NCBI GenBank assembly: GCA_000145985.1
Contig: CP002098.1
Span: 739,853 to 803,852 of the forward strand
DNA length: 64,000 nt
Origin: Ignisphaera aggregans DSM 17230
GTDB lineage: Archaea > Thermoproteota > Thermoprotei_A > Sulfolobales > Ignisphaeraceae
Direction of reading: 5' to 3'
Part shown: piece after piece, positions 1 to 8,463 of the stretch
Layout: each line of letters opens with the position of its first letter
How positions within the stretch are numbered: the stretch's first letter is position 1
Notes under the pieces: generated by a model
The model's input: the letters and a program-made list of their open reading frames with translations, nothing else
Databases searched by the model: none
What the model was told of the DNA's origin: nothing
Program-made: the position numbers and the translations under genes

Positions 1-483
1 TTCGATCTACCCCGTTGGATTTACCTCACATACTTTGCCATAACGATTATATTCATGGTTACATTCGTCGAATCAAAACTTTCACAAACTCTTAGACTAC
101 TACACGAACTACAATCATTGGGATACACCAGAACTAGGCTAGAGGTTTGGAAGCGCTTTACCAGAGCCGAGATGGCTGTCTGGAGCACGTCATTCTTAGT
201 TATGGGTGTGCTTGGGCTTCTCTATGGGGATCTAGGCTTTAGCACAGGGCTTCTTATAGCTCTGGGGGTGGGTAACCTATCTACGTATGTATTGCTTTGG
301 CGCTTCACTGGAGTACTTATGCGGGGAGCTTTATACATCTCACTACTCCTAATACTCCTAGCACCAATCAACATAGCCTTCTCAGCAATTAAACCGGGAG
401 TTGAATGGGTGTTCACATCGATAGCGATAATCTTTGTATACCTCCTTCTAGCCCTCTACAACATTCTAGCGGCATTCAGGTGA
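1..483 (+). CDS. Multi-pass membrane protein, 5' end outside window
   Basis: The reading frame is open from the first base, so the gene starts before the window; the ATG at 55 is probably internal. The visible 160 residues hold about five hydrophobic segments, one before the ATG (beginning WIYLTYFAITII) and the last ending at the C-terminus (AIIFVYLLLALYNILAAF). I do not recognise the family. The stop at 481-483 lies 24 bases before the start of a winged-helix regulator on the same strand, so the two are probably co-transcribed, and the regulator may control or respond to this membrane protein. That link is inference. Confidence 0.7.
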   Translation, partial: FDLPRWIYLTYFAITIIFMVTFVESKLSQTLRLLHELQSLGYTRTRLEVWKRFTRAEMAVWSTSFLVMGVLGLLYGDLGFSTGLLIALGVGNLSTYVLLWRFTGVLMRGALYISLLLILLAPINIAFSAIKPGVEWVFTSIAIIFVYLLLALYNILAAFR

Positions 484-507
484 ATAAGCTGATCCGGGAG
501 CAGGGCT

Positions 508-822
508 TTGGTCTTCGAGAAGATCATCGAAGTGCTGAAGAAGAGGGGATTCAAATCCTCTGTAAGACTCGCAATAATGATCTACCTCCTCGCAAAGAGA
601 AGAACATACTTCTCAGACATAGTTGAGGATCTAGATATGACTCCAGGAAATCTGTGGAGTCATATAGAGAAGCTGGAAAGGGATGGACTTGTAGAAGTGA
701 GACACATAATAGATGGAAGGCCACGTGTAGTAGTTATAATCACAGAGAAAGGGATCGAAGAGACCATTGAGCTCCTGAAGATGTTATTCGAAGTAGCCAG
801 AGAAATCCTCAAAGAGAGCTGA
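508..822 (+). CDS. Winged-helix DNA-binding regulator (HTH_34/MarR-like)
   Basis: A 104-residue protein that fits a single winged-helix domain. Residues about 28-62 form the helix-turn-helix, with the pattern FSDIVEDLDMTPGNLWSHI followed by KLERDGLVEV, and the wing contains the typical GRPRVVVIITEKG strand pair. This matches the small archaeal family with the signature 'LxLTxGNLxxHLxxLExxGLVE'. A C-terminal helix (residues 84-102) could serve in dimerisation. The start is a TTG with a weak upstream GGGAG. It follows a membrane protein gene by 24 bases, likely one operon. Its target is unknown. Confidence 0.8.
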   Translation: MVFEKIIEVLKKRGFKSSVRLAIMIYLLAKRRTYFSDIVEDLDMTPGNLWSHIEKLERDGLVEVRHIIDGRPRVVVIITEKGIEETIELLKMLFEVAREILKES

Positions 823-895
823 TCAGAGCCATACAATTCACATAGATCATAGACTTGAATAGCATCACCCTAGTTACAAGAGTTGATCTACAAAG

Positions 896-905
896 CTTTA
901 TAATT
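896..905 (+). promoter_or_regulatory. Putative TATA box for the AAA ATPase gene
   Basis: The sequence CTTTATAATT lies 45 bases before the ATG at 950 in a 127-base gap after the regulator gene. The spacing fits an archaeal TATA box with transcription starting near 925-930. Judged by eye only. Confidence 0.4.
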
Positions 906-949
906 TCCTAAACTGGAAAGCTAGCTGAAGAAAGCTTCTCGGGATCGAA

Positions 950-2428
950 ATGGAGTCTACAGAGAAAGTGAGACATAGTGAGGATAGAGTCTTTGTGAGA
1001 AGGATCTATATTGAGAACTTCAAGAGTATAAAACATCTAGAGCTTGAGTTGAGCCCTGGAGTAAACGTGCTGGTGGGTCCCAATGCTTCTGGCAAGACAA
1101 ATATTCTCGAGGCTCTCGACTTCCTCCGCAAAGCATTGATAGACCACGCTGGTAGAATACCATATGCACCACATATACCCAAGTATTGGTCGGGCAAGGA
1201 TTTGATGTATAGTAGAGATCCAAGTAAAACCATTGTGCTGGGTCTCACGCTGGAGCACTATCACATCGCTAAGGGAGAGGAATATATTACATGCAGGCAG
1301 ACCGTGGACTTCAAAGCGTATTTCAGATACAGCCCACAGCTCGACACCCTAGTACCATTCAGGTACCGCGTAGAGATCGAACCTGAGATAACGGTTGTAG
1401 ATGTATCGTTGAACCGCATCAGAGTCGAGACAATGATAGATGTAATCGAGAAATTATTGTACGAAAAAATGACGAATCTATTAGTAGGAATAGAAGTAGA
1501 GAGTCAAGGACTTCTAAAAGAATTCGAATCAAAATATGTGAAGAGCGGAGATCATTATATATACGAGGCAGAGGTCAAGTTTTCTGAGCCACTGCTATTC
1601 TTCCACTTATTTCCCTCGCCATTCACTATGTGCACATTTGAACGCCCAGAGGTCGTATGTATAACAGTCGCCCCTACACCTTCCCAACGTCAGCCAACTC
1701 TAATCCCGGTTGTCTCTGGATACTGCGAAGAGTACGGTAAAAAACCCATTGTTTTGGGCTTCAGAGTTGAAGATGAAGAGACATTTCCAACACTATTTGA
1801 GTTGCCTCGTGAGGCTCTGAGGAGGGTTATCTTCATTCGTCATCCTGATATAGGTGCTTTGGCTGAGCCTAAGCCTTATCAGGGTGAGCTTCGTCTTGAT
1901 GAGCGTGCAACTAATTTGGCTTCGGTTCTACTTGCTTTGCAGGGTGTGCGTGGAGGTGTGCCTGAGGATATCTCTGATGCTTTAGCTAAGCTGTTTCCTG
2001 GGCTTTCGATAAGGATTCGTTCGCATATGGGTAGAGTTGCTCTTATGGCTGAGGAGAATGGTTTGGAGTTACCTCCGCCGAATATTCCTGATGGTGCTAT
2101 TAAGCTTTTGGCTATTATGACTGCTGTAGAGTTGAAGCCTTCGATTCTTTTGATTGATGAGATTGAGAATAGTATGCATGCTAAGATGCTTGAATATATT
2201 GTTGATAGGCTGAATAGCCTTGGCATCCCTGTTATAGTGGCTACCCACTCCCCAATAGTTGTAGATCTTCTTGAACCTCATAGAATTCTTATAGTGTTTA
2301 GAGACTCTGAGCATGGAACCTATGTTGAGAGGATAGAAGAGCCTGAAAAGCTCTATGAAGAACTTAAGCGTTTGGGGATTGCTTTAAGTGACTATGTATT
2401 CTATAGACTGACATATAAAGAGTCCTAG
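950..2428 (+). CDS. AAA-type ATPase of the RecF/SMC-like (AAA_21) family
   Basis: A 492-residue ABC/SMC-fold ATPase. It starts with the family's usual 'IENFKSIKHLELELSPGVN', followed by Walker A GPNASGKT at residues 43-50. Walker B is ILLIDEIENS near residue 399-408 and the H-loop ATHSP near 431-435. The middle 300 residues form the variable lid region. Such ATPases normally drive a partner nuclease, as in RloA, AriA (PARIS) or OLD systems. The next gene begins 25 bases downstream with a possible TOPRIM-like layout, which fits that model. It could also be a housekeeping repair ATPase. ATG start; a TATA box lies 45 bases upstream. Confidence 0.85.
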   Translation: MESTEKVRHSEDRVFVRRIYIENFKSIKHLELELSPGVNVLVGPNASGKTNILEALDFLRKALIDHAGRIPYAPHIPKYWSGKDLMYSRDPSKTIVLGLTLEHYHIAKGEEYITCRQTVDFKAYFRYSPQLDTLVPFRYRVEIEPEITVVDVSLNRIRVETMIDVIEKLLYEKMTNLLVGIEVESQGLLKEFESKYVKSGDHYIYEAEVKFSEPLLFFHLFPSPFTMCTFERPEVVCITVAPTPSQRQPTLIPVVSGYCEEYGKKPIVLGFRVEDEETFPTLFELPREALRRVIFIRHPDIGALAEPKPYQGELRLDERATNLASVLLALQGVRGGVPEDISDALAKLFPGLSIRIRSHMGRVALMAEENGLELPPPNIPDGAIKLLAIMTAVELKPSILLIDEIENSMHAKMLEYIVDRLNSLGIPVIVATHSPIVVDLLEPHRILIVFRDSEHGTYVERIEEPEKLYEELKRLGIALSDYVFYRLTYKES

Positions 2429-2453
2429 CCTCTATCTAGATCGGTGGAGTGTT

Positions 2454-2975
2454 TTGGGTATAGAGAGACTGGTCTTTGTTGAGGATTCATATGGTGTAGA
2501 CTTCCATAGAAAGCTTCTCGAGAGGCTAAAGACATTGAGTATCATTAGCGTTTCCAGTAATCCAAAGATATTTAGAATACCTACCACAGGTTGTAACCAG
2601 GCTCTTGTCCGCAAGACTAAGGCTAGGATAATCGGAGTTTCTTCATGGAGAATGCTCTTTGTTATTGACTCTGAAGGACTAAGTATAGAGGAAGCTTCGA
2701 GGCGTATCCTAGAGCATTTTGAACCAGGGGAGAGGGCATTGATTAGAGTTGCAGTTGTTATACCAATGCATGAAGCTTGGCTGTGTATAGGTCTGGGTGG
2801 GGATAGATCTAGATGTAGAGATAACCCAAAATACGAACTCTCTAAGCTGTTGAATAAACCCTATGACGATAAATCTCTTTTAGCAAAATATGTTGAGCGT
2901 ATAGATATAGCGAGACTTCTATCTGAAGAGGATTTCGGCACATATCTAGATTATCTGAAATGGCTTCTAACATAA
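2454..2975 (+). CDS. Possible TOPRIM-like partner of the AAA ATPase
   Basis: A 173-residue protein starting at TTG 2454, with GGTGG six to eleven bases upstream. The N-terminal strand ends in an acidic residue (LVFVED, residues 5-10) and a later strand carries LFVIDSEG (near residue 66-73). This is the arrangement expected of the TOPRIM or DUF4276/RloB-type nuclease partners of AAA_21 ATPases. It also has a conserved-looking HEAWLCIGL segment, as in RloB/DUF4276 proteins. I cannot confirm the family from sequence alone. It is tightly linked to the ATPase and probably translated from the same transcript. Confidence 0.5.
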   Translation: MGIERLVFVEDSYGVDFHRKLLERLKTLSIISVSSNPKIFRIPTTGCNQALVRKTKARIIGVSSWRMLFVIDSEGLSIEEASRRILEHFEPGERALIRVAVVIPMHEAWLCIGLGGDRSRCRDNPKYELSKLLNKPYDDKSLLAKYVERIDIARLLSEEDFGTYLDYLKWLLT

Positions 2976-3076
2976 GACTAGCTCTATGTTTCGATGGATC
3001 GGAGGTATTTGGTGTGGAGCTGATAAAGTTTTTGTTGAAGCTTCAATGAATTTGTAGTGTTGTGTGGTGCTACTCT

Positions 3077-4246
3077 ATGGCTATAGATTGGTTTTATAGA
3101 TATCTGCTTAGATCTGTTATACCTAGTCTAGATGAGATTGAGTTTGTTAGACCTATAGCTAATGGGCTTAGAGGTTCATCGGATATTGAGACCCTTGGTA
3201 ATGTATCTGAATGGCTTGTAAAGAATGTGTCTCCCCATAGCTTTAGAATTTTCTGTACCTCTCTAGAGGGGGTTACATGGTTTATATGTGTACTGACACT
3301 ATTCCTTTTCTATGAATATATATGTCGAGATCTCTTCAGTTTTCCAGACCCTATATACACAGCTATTGTGCTTATATTGGCTATCTCCACAGCTCTAGGG
3401 CTTAACATAGCTCTTTACTGGCTCAATACCCTTGCAAAGATTGTAACTATCTTCATAATGGTTGTCATTATTGGAGCTTTTGTAAGAGGTGCTTCAGATA
3501 CAATACTTTTCTATAGTGGTGCATTACTGGGTACTCTAATAGCTCTTCTATCCTATGCATACTACATCTCACTACCTGTAGCATTAAATCGTAATCTAAT
3601 TGGTATGGCTAAGACATATCTAAACTTTTTGGTATCGTCGTGTAGAAGTGGTATGCGTGTAGAGGAGATACTTAGATATGGGATGGGGGTGTGCCGAGAA
3701 TATTCAAAGCTTACATTATCTCTTCTCATAAATCTCTATCCAAATAATAGAATTCTCCTCTTCTCTGCTCTCCTACATATAGCTACAGGTATAGAGTTTG
3801 GAGATAAGATGTATGTAGTTGAGCCAGGGCTACCCCTACTACCCACTAAGACATGGCTAAAGATGACAGGTCTTAGCGAGGCAAAGATATTTGAGGTTAT
3901 AAAAACACCACATAGACTCACAGTTAGATATATTGGTAGAGTTGCTGAGAAGGGTACTGGTCTAGCCAACGAATGGAGATCTCTCCTTGAAAAGACTGTG
4001 AAAGAGATTGAAAATGCTGTTAGAGTTGGTATACCCAGAGTTGTAATAGGTCTAGAGACCCTGGCTAAACATCTAGATCTAGAGGATAGAGTTATAGCTG
4101 AATCCATTCAGCGGATAGTAAAAACATATGTGTATTCCAAAGCATTAGAGAGCTATCTAAGATATGTAAAAGACATTAGAGTTATATACACAGAGACAGG
4201 GCCATCCATAGAGATATTGCTAGCAATCCCTGGGAAAAGCTCATAG
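3077..4246 (+). CDS. Membrane protein with cytoplasmic C-terminal domain, unknown function
   Basis: The protein has a short N-terminal soluble part, then four hydrophobic helices (about residues 65-190; examples TWFICVLTLFLFYEY and FIMVVIIGAFVRG). About 200 mostly helical soluble residues follow. I chose the ATG at 3077 because GGTG sits eight bases before it; an in-frame GTG at 3062 would add five residues. I do not recognise the family. It follows the ATPase pair by 101 bases and could be a membrane-tethered member of the same module, but nothing proves that. Confidence 0.6.
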   Translation: MAIDWFYRYLLRSVIPSLDEIEFVRPIANGLRGSSDIETLGNVSEWLVKNVSPHSFRIFCTSLEGVTWFICVLTLFLFYEYICRDLFSFPDPIYTAIVLILAISTALGLNIALYWLNTLAKIVTIFIMVVIIGAFVRGASDTILFYSGALLGTLIALLSYAYYISLPVALNRNLIGMAKTYLNFLVSSCRSGMRVEEILRYGMGVCREYSKLTLSLLINLYPNNRILLFSALLHIATGIEFGDKMYVVEPGLPLLPTKTWLKMTGLSEAKIFEVIKTPHRLTVRYIGRVAEKGTGLANEWRSLLEKTVKEIENAVRVGIPRVVIGLETLAKHLDLEDRVIAESIQRIVKTYVYSKALESYLRYVKDIRVIYTETGPSIEILLAIPGKSS

Positions 4247-4326
4247 CATATTGATTGCATTCTATCCACTAGATCATATAGAGATATAGGTTCAAAACCC
4301 AGAGAAGAAGATTTGGGTTAGAGACA

Positions 4327-4683
4327 ATGGGATTTCTGAGGATTAAGGCAAGGATTTGGAATGTCGAAGATTTGTCTAGAGCTACTGAAGTTGAGCTTCT
4401 AGCTGATACTGGAGCTATATATACGGTTTTACCCTCAAGTCTTCTCAAAAGCCTTGGAGTCAAACCAATTGGTAGAAGAAGGTTTAGACTTACAGACAAT
4501 AGAATTGTTGAACGTGATATAGGTGTTATAGGCATTCAAATTGGGGATAGATGGTCCTATACACCAGTTGTCTTTGGGGATGAAGGAGTCTACATACTCG
4601 GAGCTGTAACCCTCGAAGAACTTGGGCTTGAAGTAGACCCTGTGAAAGGAGTCCTGAAGCCTGCTGAACTCCTTCTATTTTAG
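4327..4683 (+). CDS. Retropepsin-like aspartic protease (clan AA), intact
   Basis: A 118-residue protein with the retropepsin hallmark LLADTGAIYTVLP (residues about 24-36). Here D-T-G carries the catalytic aspartate of a single-lobe enzyme that must dimerise. Downstream come the hydrophobic ILGAVTLEELGL segment, equivalent to the second conserved pepsin motif, and the family's usual C-terminal VDPVKGVLKP. The length fits archaeal clan AA proteins. Substrate unknown. It is one of five relatives in the window (others near 7.4, 11.5, 45.0 and 59.6 kb), of which only this one and the 59.6 kb copy are intact. A hairpin (arms 4296-4301 and 4314-4319) lies just before the ATG. Confidence 0.8.
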   Translation: MGFLRIKARIWNVEDLSRATEVELLADTGAIYTVLPSSLLKSLGVKPIGRRRFRLTDNRIVERDIGVIGIQIGDRWSYTPVVFGDEGVYILGAVTLEELGLEVDPVKGVLKPAELLLF

Positions 4684-4730
4684 CTCTAAGTATATAAACC
4701 TTGAACGCTTTGGATATGTAGATCAGATTC

Positions 4731-4869
4731 ATGGAGCTGAACCTCAAAGAGCTTGAAAAGTTGAAGAGGGAGATACAGAGTAATTGATGTATATATTGAA
4801 GTAGTTGAGGAGCACCTTAAAATGTTCTATTCATTGATTCCAAAAGAACTTGACTCTAAGGCTAACTAG
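4731..4869 (+). pseudogene. Short frameshifted coding remnant
   Basis: The frame from ATG 4731 gives 18 charged residues ending KREIQSN. One base shift near 4779 continues as VIDVYIEVVEEHLKMFY to a stop at 4867-4869. Joined, it would be a helical protein of about 46 residues. It sits directly before an antitoxin gene, among other toxin-antitoxin debris, but I cannot name its family. Confidence 0.3.
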
Positions 4870-4940
4870 GCTAGGGAGTGTTTATTCTACAACAATGTTT
4901 TTAACTCTTTAAAACTATAAATGTGATTGGATGTAACCAT

Positions 4941-5138
4941 ATGTCTAAGGTTGTTAGAGCTGAATATGAGAATGGTGTACTGAAGCCTTTAGATTCTTTG
5001 GAGCTTGATGAAGGTGAGATTGTTCGAGTAAGAATTGAGAGAAGTCTTAGGGAAAAGCTAAAGGATATTATTGGCATATTGGGTAGATCTGATGATGAAG
5101 AGCTAGAGAGGTATTTAGAGGAGGCATGGATCTCTTGA
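4941..5138 (+). CDS. DUF104/AF2212-type antitoxin
   Basis: A 65-residue protein with the family signature AEYENGVLKPLDSLELDEGE followed by a strand VRVRIER and a charged helix. These small beta proteins act as antitoxins for PIN-domain (VapC-like) toxins. I chose ATG 4941 because the family starts right at MSKVVRAEYENG; GTG 4923 is also in frame. The truncated toxin gene starts at 5126, overlapping the end of this gene, as is normal for such pairs. Because the toxin is broken, the antitoxin is now an orphan. Confidence 0.8.
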   Translation: MSKVVRAEYENGVLKPLDSLELDEGEIVRVRIERSLREKLKDIIGILGRSDDEELERYLEEAWIS

Positions 5139-5242
5139 TTCTCCTAGATACCAACATTCTTTATTGTGTTCTGTACAACACCTTGGAAATATGTAGCAAG
5201 AATCTAACCTCGAAAATATATCTATATAGGGATTGTCATTAA
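5126..5242 (+). pseudogene. VapC-type PIN toxin, truncated after 38 residues
   Basis: From ATG 5126, overlapping the antitoxin, the frame reads MDLLILLDTNILYCVLYN and stops at 5240-5242. LLDTNILY is the first strand of a PIN-domain ribonuclease with its first catalytic Asp. A full PIN toxin is about 130 residues, so the other acidic residues are missing. The 215 bases downstream are AT-rich and show no further PIN motif. This is a dead toxin. Confidence 0.65.
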
Positions 5243-5458
5243 TACTTTGATATACACTTTCTTCAATTTTAATGTTTATATTCATCTCCTCTATGCTGAT
5301 TCTAAGAGAATGCTAAATATACTCATTTTTAGAGAGTGCTGAAATAAGTGGAAGAAATTATATAGAAAAGGAAATCAACATGACAATGGTGGAAAGACGA
5401 CTAAGAGTTGTTAAGAGTATTTAGTCTCTGGTACTAAGTTATGTAAAGGTTGAAGTAG

Positions 5459-5662
5459 ATGGCTAGGACTATACGTGTACGTTATGAGAAGGGTGTTCTA
5501 AAGCCTTTAGAACCTGTAGAGCTGAATGAGGGTGAAGAGGTTATTATAAGAATAGAAAGATTAGAGGAGAGAAGGAAAATAGTTGAGGAATTCTATGGGA
5601 AAAGAGGTTCTGCACCTAAAGATATACTCGATGAATTTATGCTTGAGGCAGAAATACAGTGA
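5459..5662 (+). CDS. DUF104/AF2212-type antitoxin, second copy
   Basis: A 67-residue protein with signature VRYEKGVLKPLEPVELNEGE, then VIIRIERLEE and a charged C-terminal helix. It clearly resembles the protein at 4941 in the N-terminal half and differs in the toxin-binding C-terminus, as expected for non-cross-reacting pairs. The partner PIN gene starts at GTG 5659, overlapping by four bases. It is probably intact although its toxin is frameshifted. Confidence 0.8.
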   Translation: MARTIRVRYEKGVLKPLEPVELNEGEEVIIRIERLEERRKIVEEFYGKRGSAPKDILDEFMLEAEIQ

Positions 5663-5914
5663 TATTATTGGATACAAATGCCATAGTATATTATCTTCAT
5701 AGTGTTGAACCATATGCATCCAGGGTAAAGCAGATTATAATAAGTATAAAGGATTTAGCAGTAACTCTAAGGATAATTGATGAAGTAGAATTCACATCAA
5801 TAAGACTTAAAGGATGGAGGAGATATGGGATTAAAAGAATTAAAAGAATATATTAGTGAAGAATTCATAGATAAACTTGGAATTCATGTACTAGAGGATA
5901 GAGGTACTAGGTAA
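5659..5914 (+). pseudogene. VapC-type PIN toxin, frameshifted at a GGG run
   Basis: GTG 5659 opens a PIN domain (ILLDTNAIVYYLHSVEP, first catalytic Asp). The frame is lost at GGG 5827-5829. Dropping one G continues as LKELKEYISEEFIDKLGIHV to a stop at 5912-5914. The repaired protein would be about 84 residues, still short of a full PIN toxin (about 130). Its end coincides with the left edge of a more GC-rich stretch and overlaps the tail of the opposite-strand membrane protein. The truncation may therefore mark an insertion junction (inference). Confidence 0.6.
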
Positions 5915-6597
5915 ATACCAGGGCCTCCACCGAGTATACTGCTCTGTGAATCGTTGGGACGACCAACTTGTCTTCGCTCTTAGGCTCTCCAGGATCCACA
6001 TCAATGCTCCAGTCGTACTTCTTGAAATCCTTTAAAACGTAGTACGCAGGCACTTTCATGTAGGGGGAAGACTGCTGAAAACACTATGCCGACAGCTATC
6101 AGAGTATTTGCGATGATTAGACTCAGAGGAAACTCGAACACTAGGAAAATAAGCGCGTTGACGACGAATATCGCTGCCCAGAACACTGTAATCACGTTGT
6201 TTACGGTTAGAAACAGCTTATCCCTCCAGTAGATCTCCGGGTACTTCCTCTTCGATACTTGGAGAGTGTAGGGCTGCCCAATAGCTAAGGAGGCCGCAGT
6301 CATCATAGATAGAGCGGAGTAGCCGAGGAAACCGCTCTTCTCGATAAACATGCCCGAGTCGAAGATGAACGTAGCTGCAGAAGCTATGCTGAAGTAGATG
6401 AGGGAGACTAAATCCATAAGGTTTGGACTCCCCTTACGAGTCTGGTGGACTACAAGGATCAGGGAGATTAGAAGCGGCAACGCAACACCTAGTCCAGAGC
6501 CAACACAGCATAGAACCCAGTATGTAATCCACGGCGTGAAGGAAGCAAGCATGTAGAGCATGCCAGGTAGTTTCCTAACCATAGTCCCAATCTTCAC
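5907..6597 (-). pseudogene. Membrane protein with a single-base frameshift in a five-C run
   Basis: Read from ATG 6597, the protein has about six hydrophobic helices (for example WITYWVLCCVGSGLGVALPL and FLTVNNVITVFWAAIFVVNA). The original frame leaves sense at the run of five G on the plus strand (6063-6067) and stops at 6001. Removing one base continues as YMKVPAYYVLKDFKKYDWS and further hydrophilic sequence to a stop at 5907-5909. That segment looks like genuine protein, whereas the unshifted tail does not. The family is unknown to me. The gene is richer in GC than its left neighbours. A TATA-like element (CATTTAAAG on the minus strand) lies near 6640. Confidence 0.6.
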
Positions 6598-6677
6598 AGA
6601 TTGAGTTGAACTTCAGGTAACGCATACCCCCTTAAAAAGCTTTAAATGAGTCCTCTTCAACTGCTTAGGCCAGCGGG

Positions 6678-6690
6678 TTTTTATTTAAAG
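6678..6690 (+). promoter_or_regulatory. Putative TATA box for the pyrimidine-dimer glycosylase gene
   Basis: TTTTTATTTAAAG lies about 35-45 bases before ATG 6722 in the gap between divergently transcribed genes. The position fits an archaeal core promoter. Confidence 0.4.
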
Positions 6691-6721
6691 GGTTGCGAGA
6701 TATGAGTCTATGGGGAAGTAA

Positions 6722-7153
6722 ATGAGGCTTTGGTCACTACATCCTAAGTATCTAGATTCTAAAGGGTTGGTTGCTTTATGGAGGGAAGGATTACTAGCGA
6801 AGAAAGTGCTTGAGGGTAGAACCAAAGGTTATAGAAAACACCCTCAATTAGAGCGTTTTAAAAGGCATAGAGACCCTTTGAAAGCAATCAACGCTTACCT
6901 TTTCGAAGTCTGGAAGGAGGCGAGCAGGAGAGGTTACAAATTCAACCTGGATAAAATAGCGCCGGTTGAGCTCGACGAGAAAATACCTGTGACGAGAGGT
7001 CAACTCATGTATGAATTCCAACACCTTCTGAGAAAACTTCGTAGACGTGACCCCAAAAAATATGAAGAACTAAAGCATGTAAGAGAAGTAGAGCCAAACC
7101 CAGTCTTCTATGTTATCGAGGGTGATGTAGAGCCCTGGGAGAAAGTAAAATGA
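6722..7153 (+). CDS. Pyrimidine-dimer DNA glycosylase (T4 endonuclease V-like)
   Basis: A 143-residue protein matching the Pyr_excise family. It begins MRLWSLHPKYLDSKGLVALW and continues LLAKKVLEGRTKGYRKHPQL, which is the family's nearly invariant N-terminus. A later ELDEKIPVTRGQLMYE is also typical. Such enzymes excise or nick at UV-induced pyrimidine dimers; in T4 endonuclease V the N-terminal amine and a nearby Glu do the chemistry. The length is normal and the gene looks intact. It lies within the higher-GC stretch and is transcribed away from the frameshifted membrane protein. Confidence 0.85.
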   Translation: MRLWSLHPKYLDSKGLVALWREGLLAKKVLEGRTKGYRKHPQLERFKRHRDPLKAINAYLFEVWKEASRRGYKFNLDKIAPVELDEKIPVTRGQLMYEFQHLLRKLRRRDPKKYEELKHVREVEPNPVFYVIEGDVEPWEKVK

Positions 7154-7256
7154 ATTTGCACATCCAATCAAAGCAAATAAGACGATAGTATCTAAGTTGG
7201 CACCAGCTGTTCAACACTCCACAACGACTTATCCTCGGAGCCGAGGAGAAGAGTCT

Positions 7257-7622
7257 CTACTTCATTAAAGCTCTGATAGGCCTTAGAACCCTTCTGAATG
7301 GGTCGAGCACTAGGCCGAAGATCTCGAGGGTCACTACGCCGAGCAGGTTCTCATCTTCGCTTTCGCCGAGTACTACAGGTGAATGCCTCTCCCCGTACCC
7401 TGGCAGCTCTATTATCGCCTCCGATACGGCTCTCCGGATCACGGTGCCGTCAACTAGGATGAACTCCATCTCACCTAATGGTTTTAACCCGAGCTACTCC
7501 CACACATCTCTTCTAAGAACTGTATATGTAGCTCCCGAATCAACAAGTAGTCTAACGTTTACAGCCTTCCCCTCCTCATTCTTCACAATAGCATCTACAT
7601 AGATGAGACCCGTTGCGATCAC
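7257..7622 (-). pseudogene. Retropepsin-like aspartic protease interrupted by an in-frame TAG
   Basis: On the minus strand, GTG 7622 reads VIATGLIYVDAIV, then LLVDSGATYTVLRRDVWE, reaches TAG at 7494-7496 and continues in the same frame as LGLKPLGEMEFILVDGT to a stop at 7257-7259. The two halves align with the intact 4327-4683 protein without a gap: DTGA versus DSGA, SLGVKPIG versus *LGLKPLG, and GAVTLEELGLEVDP versus GVVTLEIFGLVLDP. One nonsense codon therefore separates an otherwise complete gene. It is either a recent pseudogene or a read-through or sequence-error case. GC content is above the window average. Confidence 0.75.
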
Positions 7623-7908
7623 TCAAGGCACATCTACTTAGTAGCCTCTTAAACATTTCGATTCAAGTGCTAAGCGAATGCTACACCTCATACAATACAC
7701 AGATTAGGTTTGGGGTAGGTGTCACCTCCATGTGAATACCGTTGAAGCGAGGTTGAGCTCTAGACTGGATGAATCGTAGCGATAGGTATTTATGGTGATC
7801 GAGATGAACAAGCTGGATAGGATGAATAATGCCACAACAAATGTTAGCAGAGATACCACAAATATCTTCAGCTATTTGGAGGTGCGAACATACGTCTTCT
7901 GCACCACT

Positions 7909-8336
7909 ATGAGCGATGCCATCAACGATATAGTCAGGGAGCTCTACGATGTAGAGCTCTATAAGTGGGCACTGCTAGGGGACTTCCTGAAAGAAGCAGA
8001 GCACCGAATTGGACAATCTGTACGCCGATATTAGTGGTAGGATAAACGATCTGGTGATCAAGGTTCTAGGCATCAGTAAACTGTTCAAAAAGATCTACGT
8101 TCTAATGGCTTACAAACCCGGCGGTGAGTACGTGGTTACAGCAGTATTCATGAGGAGGAGCAAGGACGTCAGGCACGTCCTAGATGGTGATTCACGAAGT
8201 GATATACGGACTACTCAGATTGAACTACATAGAGCTACCCGAGGAAGAAGAGGAGGAGTTAATCGACCTGCTGCACCCTGAAGGCTATCTATTGCGCAAA
8301 CTAGGGCTATCCACCGCGGACGGTGAGGATCACTAG
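7909..8336 (+). pseudogene. Decayed gene in three frames, unknown family
   Basis: Three successive open segments look like one protein. The first, from ATG 7909, reads MSDAINDIVRELYDVELYKW. A second frame, from about 8009, reads LVIKVLGISKLFKKIYVL and YVVTAVFMRRSKDVRHVL. A third, from about 8184, reads VIYGLLRLNYIELPEEEEEE and ends at 8334-8336. The changes of frame fall near 8000 and 8183. Base composition is about that of a GC-richer genome. I cannot identify the family. Alternatively these are two or three tiny overlapping genes. Confidence 0.35.
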
Positions 8337-8463
8337 ATCCAGATCCGCCAGCACCGTTAACAGGTACTTCGAAAACAGATTGTTCAATGCGGTATCGCTG
8401 ATCGAATACCTAGGACTGAATTGCCTGCTCAGATCTATGCACGGGAAACGACCCGATCAGTAA
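8323..8463 (+). CDS. Small ORF overlapping the end of the decayed gene
   Basis: GTG 8323 opens 46 codons (start VRITRSRSASTVNRYFENRL) to TAA 8461-8463, overlapping the last codons of the preceding remnant. The composition is protein-like and amphipathic, but nothing is recognisable. It may be a further fragment of a decayed gene rather than a working one. Confidence 0.25.
   Translation: MRITRSRSASTVNRYFENRLFNAVSLIEYLGLNCLLRSMHGKRPDQ

Noticed and set aside
4285..4325. T-arm-like GGTTCAAAACC, possible tRNA
   Set aside because: No acceptor, D or anticodon arm can be formed around it; it is the leader of the aspartic protease gene.
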